Assembly (NCBI GenBank): GCA_022844345.1
Contig: JALHLU010000008.1
Coordinates: forward strand, 62,001 to 126,000
Origin: Hyphomonadaceae bacterium
GTDB lineage: Bacteria > Pseudomonadota > Alphaproteobacteria > Caulobacterales > Hyphomonadaceae
DNA: 64,000 bases
Reading direction: 5' to 3'
Shown here: positions 27,667 through 36,655 of the stretch, piece by piece
Numbering within the stretch: position 1 is the first letter of the stretch
How the letters are laid out: each line of letters starts with the position of its first letter
Translations under genes and position numbers: made by a program
Notes under the pieces: generated by a model
The model's input: the letters and a program-made list of their open reading frames with translations, nothing else
Databases searched by the model: none
Told to the model about the DNA's origin: nothing

Positions 27667-29808
27667 ATGAAGGGCTTCAAGAGCATACTCGTGCTTGCAG
27701 CAAGCTCATTCGCGCTCGCAGGCGCAGCGTTTGCGCAGGAGGGCGGCGCGACCCAGCCGGTTTCCGAATCCGGTGCGGTCCAGACCTTTGACCCCGCCTT
27801 CTTCGCGCGCTTCAGCCCGGTCACGGCCTACGACATGGTGCGCCAGCTCCCCGGCTTCTCGATCGACGCGGGCGAAAGCCTGCGCGGCTTCGGCGCCACC
27901 GCTGGGAACGTGCTGGTCGATGGACGGCGCCCCTCATCCAAGGATTCCATTTCCGACCAGCTTGAGCGCATTTCCGCAGCCGATGTCCTGCGCATCGAAC
28001 TGATCGGCGCGGCCTCTGCGGGCGACATCGATGTCCGCGGCTACACCGAACTCGCCAACGTGGTGCTCAAGCCGTCCGCCGGCCTCAAGGAAAGCACCAC
28101 CTTCGCCGGAACGCTGCGCTATGCGGGCAAACGTGTCAGCCAACAGGCCGGCGGCACACGCGCCTGGACCACCGATACGCTCAGCGGCCGCCTCACGATG
28201 CAGCTGACCAATCTCGGCGGCCGCGAGGAAGTCGACATCACACGGCGCGGCTCCAACGGCGCGCTGCTGTACACGGGCGAACAGTTCAGCCAGGAACAGC
28301 TGGTCGAGGTCCTTCTTACCGGCTCGGTCGGTTGGGAGGTGTCGCCGCGCGATACGGTGAACCTGAACGCCAAGATCATGCCGCGCCTGTTCAACGTGCA
28401 ATCCGGCCTCGATCTCCGCCTGCCCAACGACGCTGTCCTGGCGCAGGCGAGCCAAGACTATCAGGAAAAGGACATCTGGCACATCGAACTGGGCGGCGAT
28501 TACGAGCATCGCTTCTCGCCCGAAAGCGCGCTGAAGCTGGTCACCGTCAACCGCTCCGTGAACTGGCGTCCGCAGGAACTTTTCACTCAACAGGCCACTG
28601 GCGGTCCTCTGGAGCTGACCCGCACCAACACCGACCTGAAAGCCGGCGAGCATGTTCTGCGAGGCGTGTGGACGTTGAAGACGCACGCCAACAACACGCT
28701 CGAGATCGGCGCCGAAAGCGCCTTCAACTATCGCGATCAGGACCGCAACCTCGCCTTCAGCTCCAATGGCGGTCCCTCCACGCCGATCACCCTGCCGCTA
28801 TCCTCCATCAAGGTGGAGGAGACGCGCTACGAAGTCTTCATCAACGACACCTGGCGGGTTGATCCCACCCTGACGCTCGAAGCGGGCTTCACCTATGAAG
28901 CGTCGACCATTTCCGCTGTCGCGCCTGCGGACAATGTCGATCGCGAAAGCGACTTCAGCTATCCCAAGCCGCGCGCCGTCGCGACCTGGACGCCAGCGAA
29001 GGAAACTCAGTGGCGCCTCGCCGTCGAGCGTGAAGTGGCGCAGCTCGACTTCTCCGAATTTGGCTCGGACTTCGAGTTCATCAACAACCAGATCACGGTG
29101 GGCAATCCCGATCTCGAACCAGAGCAGGCCTGGAAATCCAGCCTGCAGTGGAAACAGCAGCTGGGTCCCCGGGGCTCTGTCTCCCTCTCCGCGTTCTATG
29201 ACCAGATCGACGACGCGCAGGACTTCATCCTGACACGCCTCGACACACCCTTCTGCAACACGGCGCCCGCCAACGACCCCACCTGCGTCTTCACCGCCGC
29301 CGGAAACATTGGCGATGGCGAACGCTACGGCCTGAGCATCGACGCCACTTACCCGCTCGACGATTTCGGCATCAAGGGCGGCCTCCTCAAATTCCAGAGC
29401 ACGCTGCAGGACAGCAAGGTCACCGATCCGATTGACGGCCTGACGCGGCGCATCGCCGGCGAGGAAGAGTGGACTTACTATTTCGAATTCCGGCAGGACA
29501 TTCCCGAATGGAAAATGGCCTGGGGCTGGGATTATTTCAGCGCCGGCCCGTCCAGCGCTTTCCGGTTGGATGAAGTGCAGACCGAAGATATCGGCGAGGG
29601 CGATCTCGATATCTTTGTCGAAACGACCGCGCTGCTCGGCGGTCTGCTCGTGCGTCTTAGCGCGGACAATATCGGCGACATGCCCGAGGAAGAGGAGCGC
29701 CGCTTCTTCGCGCCCAACCGTCTCCCGGGCGGTGTCTTCTCCGGCGCCGAGTTCCGCCGCGAAACCGAAGGCCCGTCCTTCAATCTCACGATCGCGGGCG
29801 CGTTCTGA
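27667..29808 (+). CDS. TonB-dependent receptor-like outer-membrane protein
   Basis: A 713-residue outer-membrane protein: signal peptide 1-23 (ending AFA), a plug domain (about 40-150; YDMVRQLPGFSIDAGESLRG, VLVDGRRPSSK, ADVLRIELIGA), then a long barrel rich in alternating aromatic strands (ETRYEVFINDTW, SLSAFYDQIDDAQDF, FRQDIPEWKMAWGWDYF) ending in AGAF with a terminal phenylalanine. There is no obvious TonB box right after the signal peptide, so energy coupling is uncertain. Ligand unknown. It stands between two terminated units, with a 240-nt upstream gap. Confidence 0.87.
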   Translation: MKGFKSILVLAASSFALAGAAFAQEGGATQPVSESGAVQTFDPAFFARFSPVTAYDMVRQLPGFSIDAGESLRGFGATAGNVLVDGRRPSSKDSISDQLERISAADVLRIELIGAASAGDIDVRGYTELANVVLKPSAGLKESTTFAGTLRYAGKRVSQQAGGTRAWTTDTLSGRLTMQLTNLGGREEVDITRRGSNGALLYTGEQFSQEQLVEVLLTGSVGWEVSPRDTVNLNAKIMPRLFNVQSGLDLRLPNDAVLAQASQDYQEKDIWHIELGGDYEHRFSPESALKLVTVNRSVNWRPQELFTQQATGGPLELTRTNTDLKAGEHVLRGVWTLKTHANNTLEIGAESAFNYRDQDRNLAFSSNGGPSTPITLPLSSIKVEETRYEVFINDTWRVDPTLTLEAGFTYEASTISAVAPADNVDRESDFSYPKPRAVATWTPAKETQWRLAVEREVAQLDFSEFGSDFEFINNQITVGNPDLEPEQAWKSSLQWKQQLGPRGSVSLSAFYDQIDDAQDFILTRLDTPFCNTAPANDPTCVFTAAGNIGDGERYGLSIDATYPLDDFGIKGGLLKFQSTLQDSKVTDPIDGLTRRIAGEEEWTYYFEFRQDIPEWKMAWGWDYFSAGPSSAFRLDEVQTEDIGEGDLDIFVETTALLGGLLVRLSADNIGDMPEEEERRFFAPNRLPGGVFSGAEFRRETEGPSFNLTIAGAF

Positions 29809-29840
29809 GGCCCATTCAATTCATCCCACCTGCCGGTATA

Positions 29841-29990
29841 GACCCCACACCTGTCCGCCCCCTAAACGGGGCGGGACCGTGTTGCGACACCTTACCTCAC
29901 AGCGAAGGCCGGTGGCGGCTCCAGGGTCCCGCCCCGTTTAGGGGGCGGACAGGTGGGGGTCTGTCTCAACGCTCGCCGCCGCCTGCGATT
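29841..29990. repeat. Palindromic repeat element A, copy 1
   Basis: Left arm 29841-29878 and right arm 29924-29961 are near-perfect inverted copies (core CCGCCCCCTAAACGGGGCGG) around a 45-nt loop. The homology with copy 2 (34691-34837) continues past the right arm through TCTCAACGCTCGCC and a further CTGCGAT. The element therefore includes the stop and last codons of the minus-strand flavoprotein gene. Confidence 0.8.
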
Positions 29991-31183
29991 ACACCCATCG
30001 CCGCCGCGCGTCCCGTCGCGAAGCACGCCTGCAACAGATAGCCGCCCGTCGGCGCCTCCCAGTCCAGCATCTCGCCGGCCACGAACACGCGTGGCGCCGC
30101 CTTCAGCGAATAGTCCGCGTTCACGCTGTCCCAGCTGATCCCGCCTGCTGTCGAGATCGCACGCTCGATCGGAGCCGAGCCTGTCAAACGAATACCCACC
30201 TGCTTGATGCGATGCGCCAGCCGCAGCCCTTCCGCCGGCAACACAGGCCCGCGCTCATCTTCGCGCAGCAGGCTTGCCACCGCTGGCGTTAGCCCCGCCT
30301 TGCGCAGGCGATTGGAAAGCGAGTCCTTGCGCCCGCCTTCAAGCCGCTGCGCCATCGCCTCGATCGACACGCCCGGCATCAAGTCGATCTCCAGCACAGC
30401 TTCACCGCGCGTCGCAATCGCCTCACGCAGCTCCACGCCAATCGCATAGATCGCGCCGCCCTCGATGCCATAGCTCGCGATCATCGCGTCGCCCTGAACC
30501 TCGCGCCCGCCAAAGCGGAACACCGCCGCCTTGATCGGCTCACCCGCGAACTTCTCACCAAACATCGGAGACCAGCTCACGTTGAACCCCGAATTCGCCG
30601 GCCGCAGCGGCGCAATCTCCGCGCCCTTCGCGCGCAGTATCCCCACCCAGCTTCCATCCGACCCCAGCCGCGGCCAGCTCGCCCCGCCCAGCGCCAACAC
30701 CACCGCATCGGCGTCCTCGCGCTTAACGCCATCCGGCGTCTCGAACGTCACCGCATCGCCATCCCACCCGGTCCAGCGCGAACGCGACAATAGCTCAACC
30801 CCAAGCCCGCCCAGCCGCGCCAGCCATGCACGAAGCAGGGGAGAGGCCTTCATCGCCTTCGGGAACACACGCCCGCTCGATCCCACGAACGTCTCTACGC
30901 CGAGGTCCTCGCACCAGGCGCGCAGGTCATCCGGCGTGAAGCCGCGAATGGCGGGCTCGACACGCGACCGCGCCGATCCAAACCGCGCCAGAAAATCATC
31001 TAGCGGCTCGGAATGCGTGAGGTTCAGCCCGCCGCGTCCCGCCAGCAGGAACTTTCGCGCGGGGTTCGGCATGCGCTCGTGAATCGCCACGCGCCATCCC
31101 GCGTCCGCCAGCACCTCGGCTGCGGCAAGCCCTGCCGGGCCAGCTCCCACCACGATCGCGCGCGAAGATGTCGACCCTGTCAT
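29966..31183 (-). CDS. TIGR03862-like FAD/NAD(P) flavoprotein (HI0933/YhiN-BaiN family)
   Basis: A 405-residue flavoprotein with the FAD dinucleotide-binding motif IVVGAGPAGLAAAEVLADAG near the N-terminus, the HI0933-type signature KFLLAGRGGLNLTHSEP, GRVFPKAMKASPLL, and the C-terminal FAD site VFVAGEMLDWEAPTGGYLLQ. Related proteins include BaiN-type reductases; substrate unknown. I start it at 31183 because the FAD motif lies 10-12 residues in, as usual; the longer frame to 31354 adds low-complexity sequence. No strong Shine-Dalgarno is visible. Its last codons (GER-stop) lie in repeat element A, so the native C-terminus may have been altered by that element. Confidence 0.85.
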   Translation of the reverse strand: MTGSTSSRAIVVGAGPAGLAAAEVLADAGWRVAIHERMPNPARKFLLAGRGGLNLTHSEPLDDFLARFGSARSRVEPAIRGFTPDDLRAWCEDLGVETFVGSSGRVFPKAMKASPLLRAWLARLGGLGVELLSRSRWTGWDGDAVTFETPDGVKREDADAVVLALGGASWPRLGSDGSWVGILRAKGAEIAPLRPANSGFNVSWSPMFGEKFAGEPIKAAVFRFGGREVQGDAMIASYGIEGGAIYAIGVELREAIATRGEAVLEIDLMPGVSIEAMAQRLEGGRKDSLSNRLRKAGLTPAVASLLREDERGPVLPAEGLRLAHRIKQVGIRLTGSAPIERAISTAGGISWDSVNADYSLKAAPRVFVAGEMLDWEAPTGGYLLQACFATGRAAAMGVIAGGGER

Positions 31184-31335
31184 GCCGCTGGCTTGGCTCA
31201 CCTTCGCCAGTGTGACAACTCGATCAGGTGTTCCCCCCAGGTTTTCCTCGCCTGCCGGGTGCGCCTCATTGCCGACGCCCATCGCGCGTCTAGGCTTCTC
31301 CAGTTCGCCGGAATCACCGGTGCGGGGAGGGCAGG

Positions 31336-31434
31336 ATGACGGCAGGCCTGGCAAACACGTTCAGCCGCATGAACCTCGCCTGGGTCCGCATCGAGATCGG
31401 CCTCCTTGTCGGCGCGCTGATGATGGGCGCGTGA
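31336..31434 (+). CDS. Possible 32-residue membrane peptide
   Basis: ATG at 31336 follows an excellent ribosome site (GGGGAGGGCAGG directly upstream). The frame encodes 32 residues: MTAGLANTFSRMNLAWV, then a hydrophobic RIEIGLLVGALMMGA, ending at TGA 31432-31434. It could be a small single-pass membrane protein, or the truncated start of a lost gene. It is divergent from the flavoprotein. No relative recognised. Confidence 0.4.
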   Translation: MTAGLANTFSRMNLAWVRIEIGLLVGALMMGA

Positions 31435-31735
31435 TTCAGACAACCCCAGCCTGCTGCGGCTAATCAGCTAATATCAGGCCGTTAACTTGACTTTGAGGGG
31501 TCATGGGGCGATATGCGCCTCGTGTTCGCTCGGACTTGTCCCTGCAGACACTATCGGCGTTCCGGCTGCGTGAGGGTCCTGAGAAGCAGGTCCCGGCCCG
31601 TTGAGCGCCCTGAAGAGTCGCAAGAACACCCGCACACGCCGGGTCTTCCCCAAGAAGCAGCGCCCCAGAAGGGCCAGCGAAGACGGACCTGCAGAGTCAG
31701 GCGTCCGCGACTTCGCGCACACGAAAGAACTTCAT
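31435..31735 (+). promoter_or_regulatory. Upstream region of the RhlE gene with a possible promoter
   Basis: About 300 nt without a confident gene. TTGACT (31487-31492) and GATATG (31510-31515) are 17 nt apart and could drive rhlE, giving a leader of roughly 215 nt. The rhlE frame is open from a TTG at 31601, so the last 135 nt could instead encode a basic N-terminal extension. Confidence 0.3.
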
Positions 31736-33328
31736 TTGACCCAATTCAAAGACCTCGGCCTCAACGCCTCGATCCTCGATGCGTTGACCTCCAAGGGCTA
31801 CACCCAGCCCACGCCGATCCAGCTCGGCGCCATTCCCGGCGTCATGGAAGGCCGCGACCTGCTCGGCATCGCCCAGACCGGCACCGGCAAGACCGCCGCG
31901 TTTGCCTTGCCCATCCTCCATCGCCTCGCCGCCAACCGGAAAGCTGCGCCCAAGCGCGGCTGCCGTGCGCTCGTCCTGTCGCCCACACGCGAACTCGCCA
32001 CCCAGATCGCCGACCAGTTCAAGGCCTACGGCTCGCAGCTTGGTTTCTCCGTCGCCACCATCTTCGGCGGCGTCGGCCATGGTCCCCAGCGCCAGGCGCT
32101 GGCGCGCGGCGTTGATGTGATCGTCGCTGCTCCCGGCCGCCTGCTCGACCACCTGCAGGAGAAGGACGCCGATCTCTCCAAGCTCGAAATCTTCGTGCTC
32201 GACGAGGCCGACCAGATGCTCGACATGGGCTTCATCGATCCCATCCGCCGCATCATCCGCCATCTGCCGCGCGAGCGTCAGAACCTGTTCTTCTCGGCCA
32301 CCATGCCCTCCGACATCGAGAAGCTGGCGAACGACCTGCTGCACAATCCGCTGAAAGTATCCGTCGCGCCGCCCGCGACCACGATTGAACGCGTCAACCA
32401 GCAGGTTGTCTTCGTTGAGGCCGGCCGCAAGCGCGGCCTCCTCACCGAACTCTTCGCCAAGCCGGAATTCACCCGCGTCCTCGTCTTCACGCGCACCAAG
32501 CGCGGCGCCGACAAGGTCGCCCGCATTCTCGAGGGCGGCGGCGTCGCCTCGGCTGCGATCCACGGCAACAAGAGCCAGGCCCAGCGCGAGAAATCCCTTG
32601 CCGCCTTCAAGGCTGGCGATGTGCGCGCCCTCGTGGCGACCGATATCGCCGCGCGCGGCATCGACGTGTCCTCGGTCAGCCACGTCGTCCAGTACGAACT
32701 GCCCGACGTTCCCGAACAGTATGTCCACCGCATCGGCCGCACCGCACGCGCAGGCAAGGATGGCTCCGCCGTCGCTTTCTGCGCCGAGGATGAACGTTCA
32801 CTGCTGCGCGACATCGAACGCGTGACGCGCCAGAAAATCCCGGCGGTTGATCGCCGCAACGACGCGACGCTCGGCCAGCTCTCTGCCTCCATCGGTGATG
32901 GCGAAAAACGCGGCGCTCGCGTCGAATCGCGTGGCCCGGCCCAGCCGCGCCGCAGCAACGGCGCCAAGCCCCAGCGCAATAGCCGCAACGACGGTCCGCG
33001 CGGCGAAAACCGCCAGCACGAGCCCCGCTCCGAAGCTGCCGCCGGCGAAGGTCGCAGCGGCGGCCGCCGCCGTGGCAATGGCGGCGGCGCAGGCTGGGAT
33101 GGTCCGCGCACACAGGGCAATGGCCCCGCCAGCGACAAACCCCGCAGCCCCAATGGTCAGAAGCCGCGCGGCGCCAAGCCGGCTGCCCACCGCAAGGGCC
33201 AGGGCCAAGGGCAGGGCGCTGCCCAGGCGCCGGCTCGCGGTGATGTCATGAACGTGCAGTCGGCCAAGCCCGGCGGCCCGCTTATGCCGGCGCGCGATCT
33301 GATGAAGCACCTGTCTTCACAGAAGTAG
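31736..33328 (+). CDS. rhlE: DEAD-box RNA helicase, RhlE type
   Basis: A 530-residue ATP-dependent RNA helicase for RNA remodelling (ribosome assembly, decay, cold adaptation). Motifs in order: Q motif GYTQPTPIQ, Walker A AQTGTGKT, PTRELA, GG, APGRLLD, DEAD in VLDEADQMLD, SAT, then second-domain VFTRTKRGADK, ATDIAARGID and HRIGRTARAG. The C-terminal 130 residues are a low-complexity Gly/Arg/Asn/Lys tail typical of RNA-binding extensions. The preferred start is TTG at 31736 (LTQFKDLGLN is the usual RhlE beginning); a TTG at 31601 would add 45 basic residues. The 3' end carries a short tandem duplication. Confidence 0.93.
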   Translation: MTQFKDLGLNASILDALTSKGYTQPTPIQLGAIPGVMEGRDLLGIAQTGTGKTAAFALPILHRLAANRKAAPKRGCRALVLSPTRELATQIADQFKAYGSQLGFSVATIFGGVGHGPQRQALARGVDVIVAAPGRLLDHLQEKDADLSKLEIFVLDEADQMLDMGFIDPIRRIIRHLPRERQNLFFSATMPSDIEKLANDLLHNPLKVSVAPPATTIERVNQQVVFVEAGRKRGLLTELFAKPEFTRVLVFTRTKRGADKVARILEGGGVASAAIHGNKSQAQREKSLAAFKAGDVRALVATDIAARGIDVSSVSHVVQYELPDVPEQYVHRIGRTARAGKDGSAVAFCAEDERSLLRDIERVTRQKIPAVDRRNDATLGQLSASIGDGEKRGARVESRGPAQPRRSNGAKPQRNSRNDGPRGENRQHEPRSEAAAGEGRSGGRRRGNGGGAGWDGPRTQGNGPASDKPRSPNGQKPRGAKPAAHRKGQGQGQGAAQAPARGDVMNVQSAKPGGPLMPARDLMKHLSSQK

Positions 33329-33350
33329 GCCTGTCTTCGCAGAAGTAAGT
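33311..33350 (+). repeat. 20-bp tandem duplication across the rhlE stop codon
   Basis: CTGTCTTCACAGAAGTAGGC is repeated immediately with 17 of 20 bases identical, and a third partial unit CTGTCCGG follows. The first unit contains the stop codon. Confidence 0.75.
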
Positions 33351-33625
33351 CTGTCCGGAATCGGGACCCAGAAGCGCAATCGCCGCCACTCCGTTAGGGG
33401 TGGCGGCGACGCTTCCTTCCCGGCGGGGGGACGTGGGGGGACTAGATCGCCGGGTCTGGAACTCTGAATTCTCTAAACGTCCTGCGGGGACATTACTCCC
33501 GGGGCGCCATTGTGTTCCCCGTCACCATCAAATGGGGTCCCGGCAGGCGAATCCAAGCCCTGTGCTGATCTCGCCCCGATACCGCGATTGCGCCACGCCG
33601 TCGCATGTGATCATACAGCAACCGC

Positions 33626-34333
33626 ATGAGCATCTGGTCGCAATTGTCCTCGCTCTCGCGCCGCGCGTTCGAGGACGACGCCGCGCCAGGTACGGACGTT
33701 GACGCACCCAAGTGCGGGCCCGATCCGAACGACCTTGAATTCACAGCCGCTGTCGTTGGCCTCGGCGCCAAGCTCGCCAAGGCCGATGGCCTGGTGACGA
33801 TCGACGAGGTCGCGGCCTTCTCGCGCGTCTTCCGCTCCGCGCCCGGCGATGAGCCCGCCATGCGCAGGGTCTTCGACATCGCGCGGCAAACCGTCCTCGG
33901 CTACGAATCCTACGCGCGGCGGATCGGCAAACGCTATCGTGATCGCCCATGCCTGCTCGAAGGCGTGCTCGACGGCCTTTTCCTGATCGCCGGCTCGGAC
34001 GGCGCTGTGACAGGCGACGAACTCGCCTACCTCAAGAGCGTCTCCGACCTGTTCGAATTCAGCGAAGATACATTCCGCCGCATCAAGGCCGGTCACCTGG
34101 GTCCCGATGCTGATGATCCCTACGCAGTCCTTGGCGTCAGTCACGATGCGCCGTTCGAGGAGATCCGCACCGCCTATCGCCGGCTGATGCTGCGAAACCA
34201 TCCCGACACGCTTGCGGGCGCCAAGTCGGCCCCGCGCGAATATGAACCCGTCGCGCACCAAAAATCGGCTGCGATAACCACTGCCTATGCACGCATACGG
34301 GCTGATCGCGGTTTTCTCATAAGCGCCGATTGA
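33626..34333 (+). CDS. DjlA-like TerB/J-domain protein
   Basis: A 235-residue protein with a TerB-like helical domain (about 38-160: FTAAVVGLGAKLAKADGLVT, FDIARQTVLGYESYARRI, GLFLIAGSDGAVTGDELAYL) and a C-terminal J domain (about 168-232: DPYAVLGVSHDAPFEEIRTA, then HPD in RNHPDTLAG). The HPD tripeptide means it can stimulate a DnaK ATPase. Unlike classic DjlA there is no N-terminal membrane helix, so it is predicted cytosolic. Start ATG at 33626, with no strong ribosome site. It sits alone with a small membrane-protein gene following. Confidence 0.85.
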   Translation: MSIWSQLSSLSRRAFEDDAAPGTDVDAPKCGPDPNDLEFTAAVVGLGAKLAKADGLVTIDEVAAFSRVFRSAPGDEPAMRRVFDIARQTVLGYESYARRIGKRYRDRPCLLEGVLDGLFLIAGSDGAVTGDELAYLKSVSDLFEFSEDTFRRIKAGHLGPDADDPYAVLGVSHDAPFEEIRTAYRRLMLRNHPDTLAGAKSAPREYEPVAHQKSAAITTAYARIRADRGFLISAD

Positions 34334-34377
34334 CTTTCCGCCGCGCGGGCGCACCTTTTGCGCAAGGGAGTCCCGAC

Positions 34378-34650
34378 ATGACCGAGACGCTTGGCCAGAC
34401 CGACATTGGAACCCGCATCATCGCGGCCTTCCAGCGTTTCTGCGCTTTTCTGGGCAAGGCCGGGTTCGGGGTATTTCTTGTAGCCGCCGCTATCTTCGCG
34501 CTTCTTGCCGCGACTTTTGTCGGCCTGATGCTGGCGATCGCCGCCATCTTCCTCAGCTTCGCCCGTCCCCGTCGCCGCAAGGCCCAGGGCGACGACCCGC
34601 AGACTCTGGAAGCCCGCCGCACCGCCGACGGCTGGGTAATCGAGCTTTAG
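34378..34650 (+). CDS. Small membrane protein of unknown function
   Basis: A 90-residue protein with one long or two short hydrophobic segments (FGVFLVAAAIFALLAATFVG and LMLAIAAIFLSFA) followed by a basic stretch ARPRRRKAQ and a soluble tail ending TADGWVIEL. GGGAG precedes ATG 34378 by about 6 nt. The positive-inside pattern places the C-terminus in the cytoplasm. No family recognised; function unknown. Confidence 0.7.
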   Translation: MTETLGQTDIGTRIIAAFQRFCAFLGKAGFGVFLVAAAIFALLAATFVGLMLAIAAIFLSFARPRRRKAQGDDPQTLEARRTADGWVIEL

Positions 34651-34690
34651 TACTCGCGCTCCGCCGCATCGTCACAAGACGCCGAAGCAA

Positions 34691-34837
34691 ACCCCCACCT
34701 GTCCGCCCCCTAAACGGGGCGGAACCGTGCCGCGCGAACTTACCATACTTTGGAAGACGGTGATGCAACAGGGTCCCGCCCCGTTTAGGGGGCGGACAGG
34801 TGGGGGTCTCTCTCAACGCTCGCCAGCGCTGCGATCG
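34691..34837. repeat. Palindromic repeat element A, copy 2
   Basis: Left arm 34691-34726 and right arm 34771-34807 form the same palindrome as at 29841-29961, with a 44-nt loop of different sequence. The right flank again reads TCTCAACGCTCGCC and then CTGCGAT, although no gene ends here. Confidence 0.8.
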
Positions 34838-34940
34838 TCCACTCAAAGGGGGGGGAGGGTGAACGTTGCGCCGCCTTCCCAAAAGGCACATACGCGTCCT
34901 GCATCTGAGCGCGCCAACCCAAACGTCCCAATCATCCCCC

Positions 34941-35834
34941 ATGAAGCCCGCAGACTTCGCGCTCCTCGTCGCCGTGTGCCTGTTCTGGGCGCTCAACCTC
35001 GTCGTCACGCGCTGGACGGTGACCGAGGGCGGCGTGCCGCCGATCTTCTTCGCGGCCATCCGCGTTTCGCTGCTCGCGCTCGTGCTGCTGCCATTCCTGC
35101 TGCCGGCGCCGCGCCAGATCGGCATCATGTTCATGATCGCCATGGGCATGGCCGGCATTCACTTCGCGCTGCTCTTCCTCGGCCTCGCCACATCTACCGC
35201 CGGCGTCGCCTCCGTCATCGGACAGCTCGGCGTTCCCTTCACCACCATCCTCTCGATCATGTTCCTCGGCGAGAAGATCGGCGTCTGGCGCACCGCCGGC
35301 ATCCTGCTCGCCTTCGCCGGCGTGATGATCATCGTGGTCGACCCCGGCCAGTTCTCGCTCACCATCGGCATCGTCTATCTCGTCGGAGCAGCCATGGTCG
35401 GCGCCATCGCCAACATCCTGATGAAGCGCATCGACCCGATGCCCGCCATGCGCCTGCAGGCGTGGATCGGCCTGTTCTCCATCACGCCGCTGATGGCCAT
35501 GTCCTTCCTGATCGAGACCAACCAGACCGCCGCCTACGCAGCCCTCGACTGGCGTGTCTACCTCGCCAGCATCTTCGCCGTCGCCGGCGTCTCCATCTTC
35601 GCCCACGGCAGTTTTTACCGCCTGATCAAGAAGTATGAGGTGACGCTATTGTCGCCCCTCACCCTGATGACCCCCGTCATGGGCGTCGCTCTCGGCGTCC
35701 TGCTGCTGGGCGAGGGGATAACCTGGAACATGGTCATCGGCGGCGTCATGGCGCTCGCCGGCGTCGGCGTCATCGGCATTCGCCGCAACCGGCGCTTCCC
35801 TGAAGCCTCGGTTGGCGACAAGATCAGCCAATGA
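34941..35834 (+). CDS. EamA/DMT-family transporter
   Basis: A 297-residue inner-membrane protein with ten predicted helices in two EamA repeats, for example DFALLVAVCLFWALNLVVTR at the N-terminus, TASTAGVASVIGQLGVPFTT-like helix 4, and FLGEKIGVWRTAGILLAFAG, which is repeated later as LLLGEGITWNMVIGGVMALA. DMT proteins export amino acids, metabolites or drugs; substrate unknown. The ATG at 34941 gives the normal start before helix 1, though no Shine-Dalgarno is seen. Its stop overlaps the amidase start (ATGA), so the two are translationally coupled, raising the possibility of a muropeptide- or peptidoglycan-related substrate (inference). Confidence 0.88.
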   Translation: MKPADFALLVAVCLFWALNLVVTRWTVTEGGVPPIFFAAIRVSLLALVLLPFLLPAPRQIGIMFMIAMGMAGIHFALLFLGLATSTAGVASVIGQLGVPFTTILSIMFLGEKIGVWRTAGILLAFAGVMIIVVDPGQFSLTIGIVYLVGAAMVGAIANILMKRIDPMPAMRLQAWIGLFSITPLMAMSFLIETNQTAAYAALDWRVYLASIFAVAGVSIFAHGSFYRLIKKYEVTLLSPLTLMTPVMGVALGVLLLGEGITWNMVIGGVMALAGVGVIGIRRNRRFPEASVGDKISQ

Positions 35835-36589
35835 GCCTCACCCTGATCGACGCCCCCAGCCCCAACTTCAACGAGCGGCTCCACCCGCTCGACATGCTGG
35901 TGCTGCACTACACCGGCATGCCCGATGGCCCCTCCGCGCTCGCCCGCATGCAGGAAGAGAAGGAGCCCCGCGTCTCCGCCCATTACATGGTCGAGGAAGA
36001 CGGTCGCGTCTTTGTGCTCGTGCCCGAGGAAAAACGCGCCTGGCAGGCCGGGCGCTCATGGTGGCAGGGCGATGAAGACCTCAACTCCCGCTCCATCGGC
36101 ATCGAGATCGTGAACCCCGGCCACGAATGGGGCTATCGCGCTTTCCCGGACGCCCAGATCGCCGCCGTGATCAAACTCTGCCAGGGCATTCTCGCGCGCT
36201 GGCCCATCCCCCAGAACCGCATCGTCGCCCATTCCGACATCGCGCCCGACCGCAAGGAAGACCCCGGCGAACTCTTCCCGTGGAAGCGCCTGTCCGAACA
36301 CGGCATCGGCCTCTGGCCAGAACCCGTGCGCCCGGAACCGTGGATGACCCACGGCGCAGCGATCCGCGACGCCGGTCTCACCGTTGAAAATCACCAGCGC
36401 GATCTGGCCGCTATCGGCTATCGTATCGACGTCAACGGCGCCTACGACGAGAAGATGGCCGCCGTCGTCCGCGCGTTCCAGCGCCGCTGGCGCCCCATCC
36501 GCGTAACAGGTGAAGCCGACACCGAAACGATCACCCTCGCCCACGAAGTGGCGCGGCTGTCACAGGCCCCCTCACAAAACGCAGTGTGA
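35831..36589 (+). CDS. N-acetylmuramoyl-L-alanine amidase (AmpD/amidase_2 family) with peptidoglycan-binding domain
   Basis: A 252-residue zinc amidase that cuts the bond between MurNAc and L-Ala in peptidoglycan or anhydro-muropeptides. Zinc ligands fit H26 (LVLHYTG), H134 (IVAHSDIAPDRK) and D144 (KEDPG). The segment NSRSIGIEIVNPG is typical. Residues about 185-245 are a PG_binding_1 domain (IDVNGAYDEKMAAVVRAFQ). No signal peptide is present, so a cytosolic recycling role like AmpD is favoured over secretion. It overlaps the EamA transporter gene by 4 nt. Confidence 0.92.
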   Translation: MSLTLIDAPSPNFNERLHPLDMLVLHYTGMPDGPSALARMQEEKEPRVSAHYMVEEDGRVFVLVPEEKRAWQAGRSWWQGDEDLNSRSIGIEIVNPGHEWGYRAFPDAQIAAVIKLCQGILARWPIPQNRIVAHSDIAPDRKEDPGELFPWKRLSEHGIGLWPEPVRPEPWMTHGAAIRDAGLTVENHQRDLAAIGYRIDVNGAYDEKMAAVVRAFQRRWRPIRVTGEADTETITLAHEVARLSQAPSQNAV

Positions 36590-36655
36590 CAGAAACGCTA
36601 ATTCCCCGTTCACCCTTGAGCATGCATCATCTCAATCGGTTGATCGGAGTTGCCT

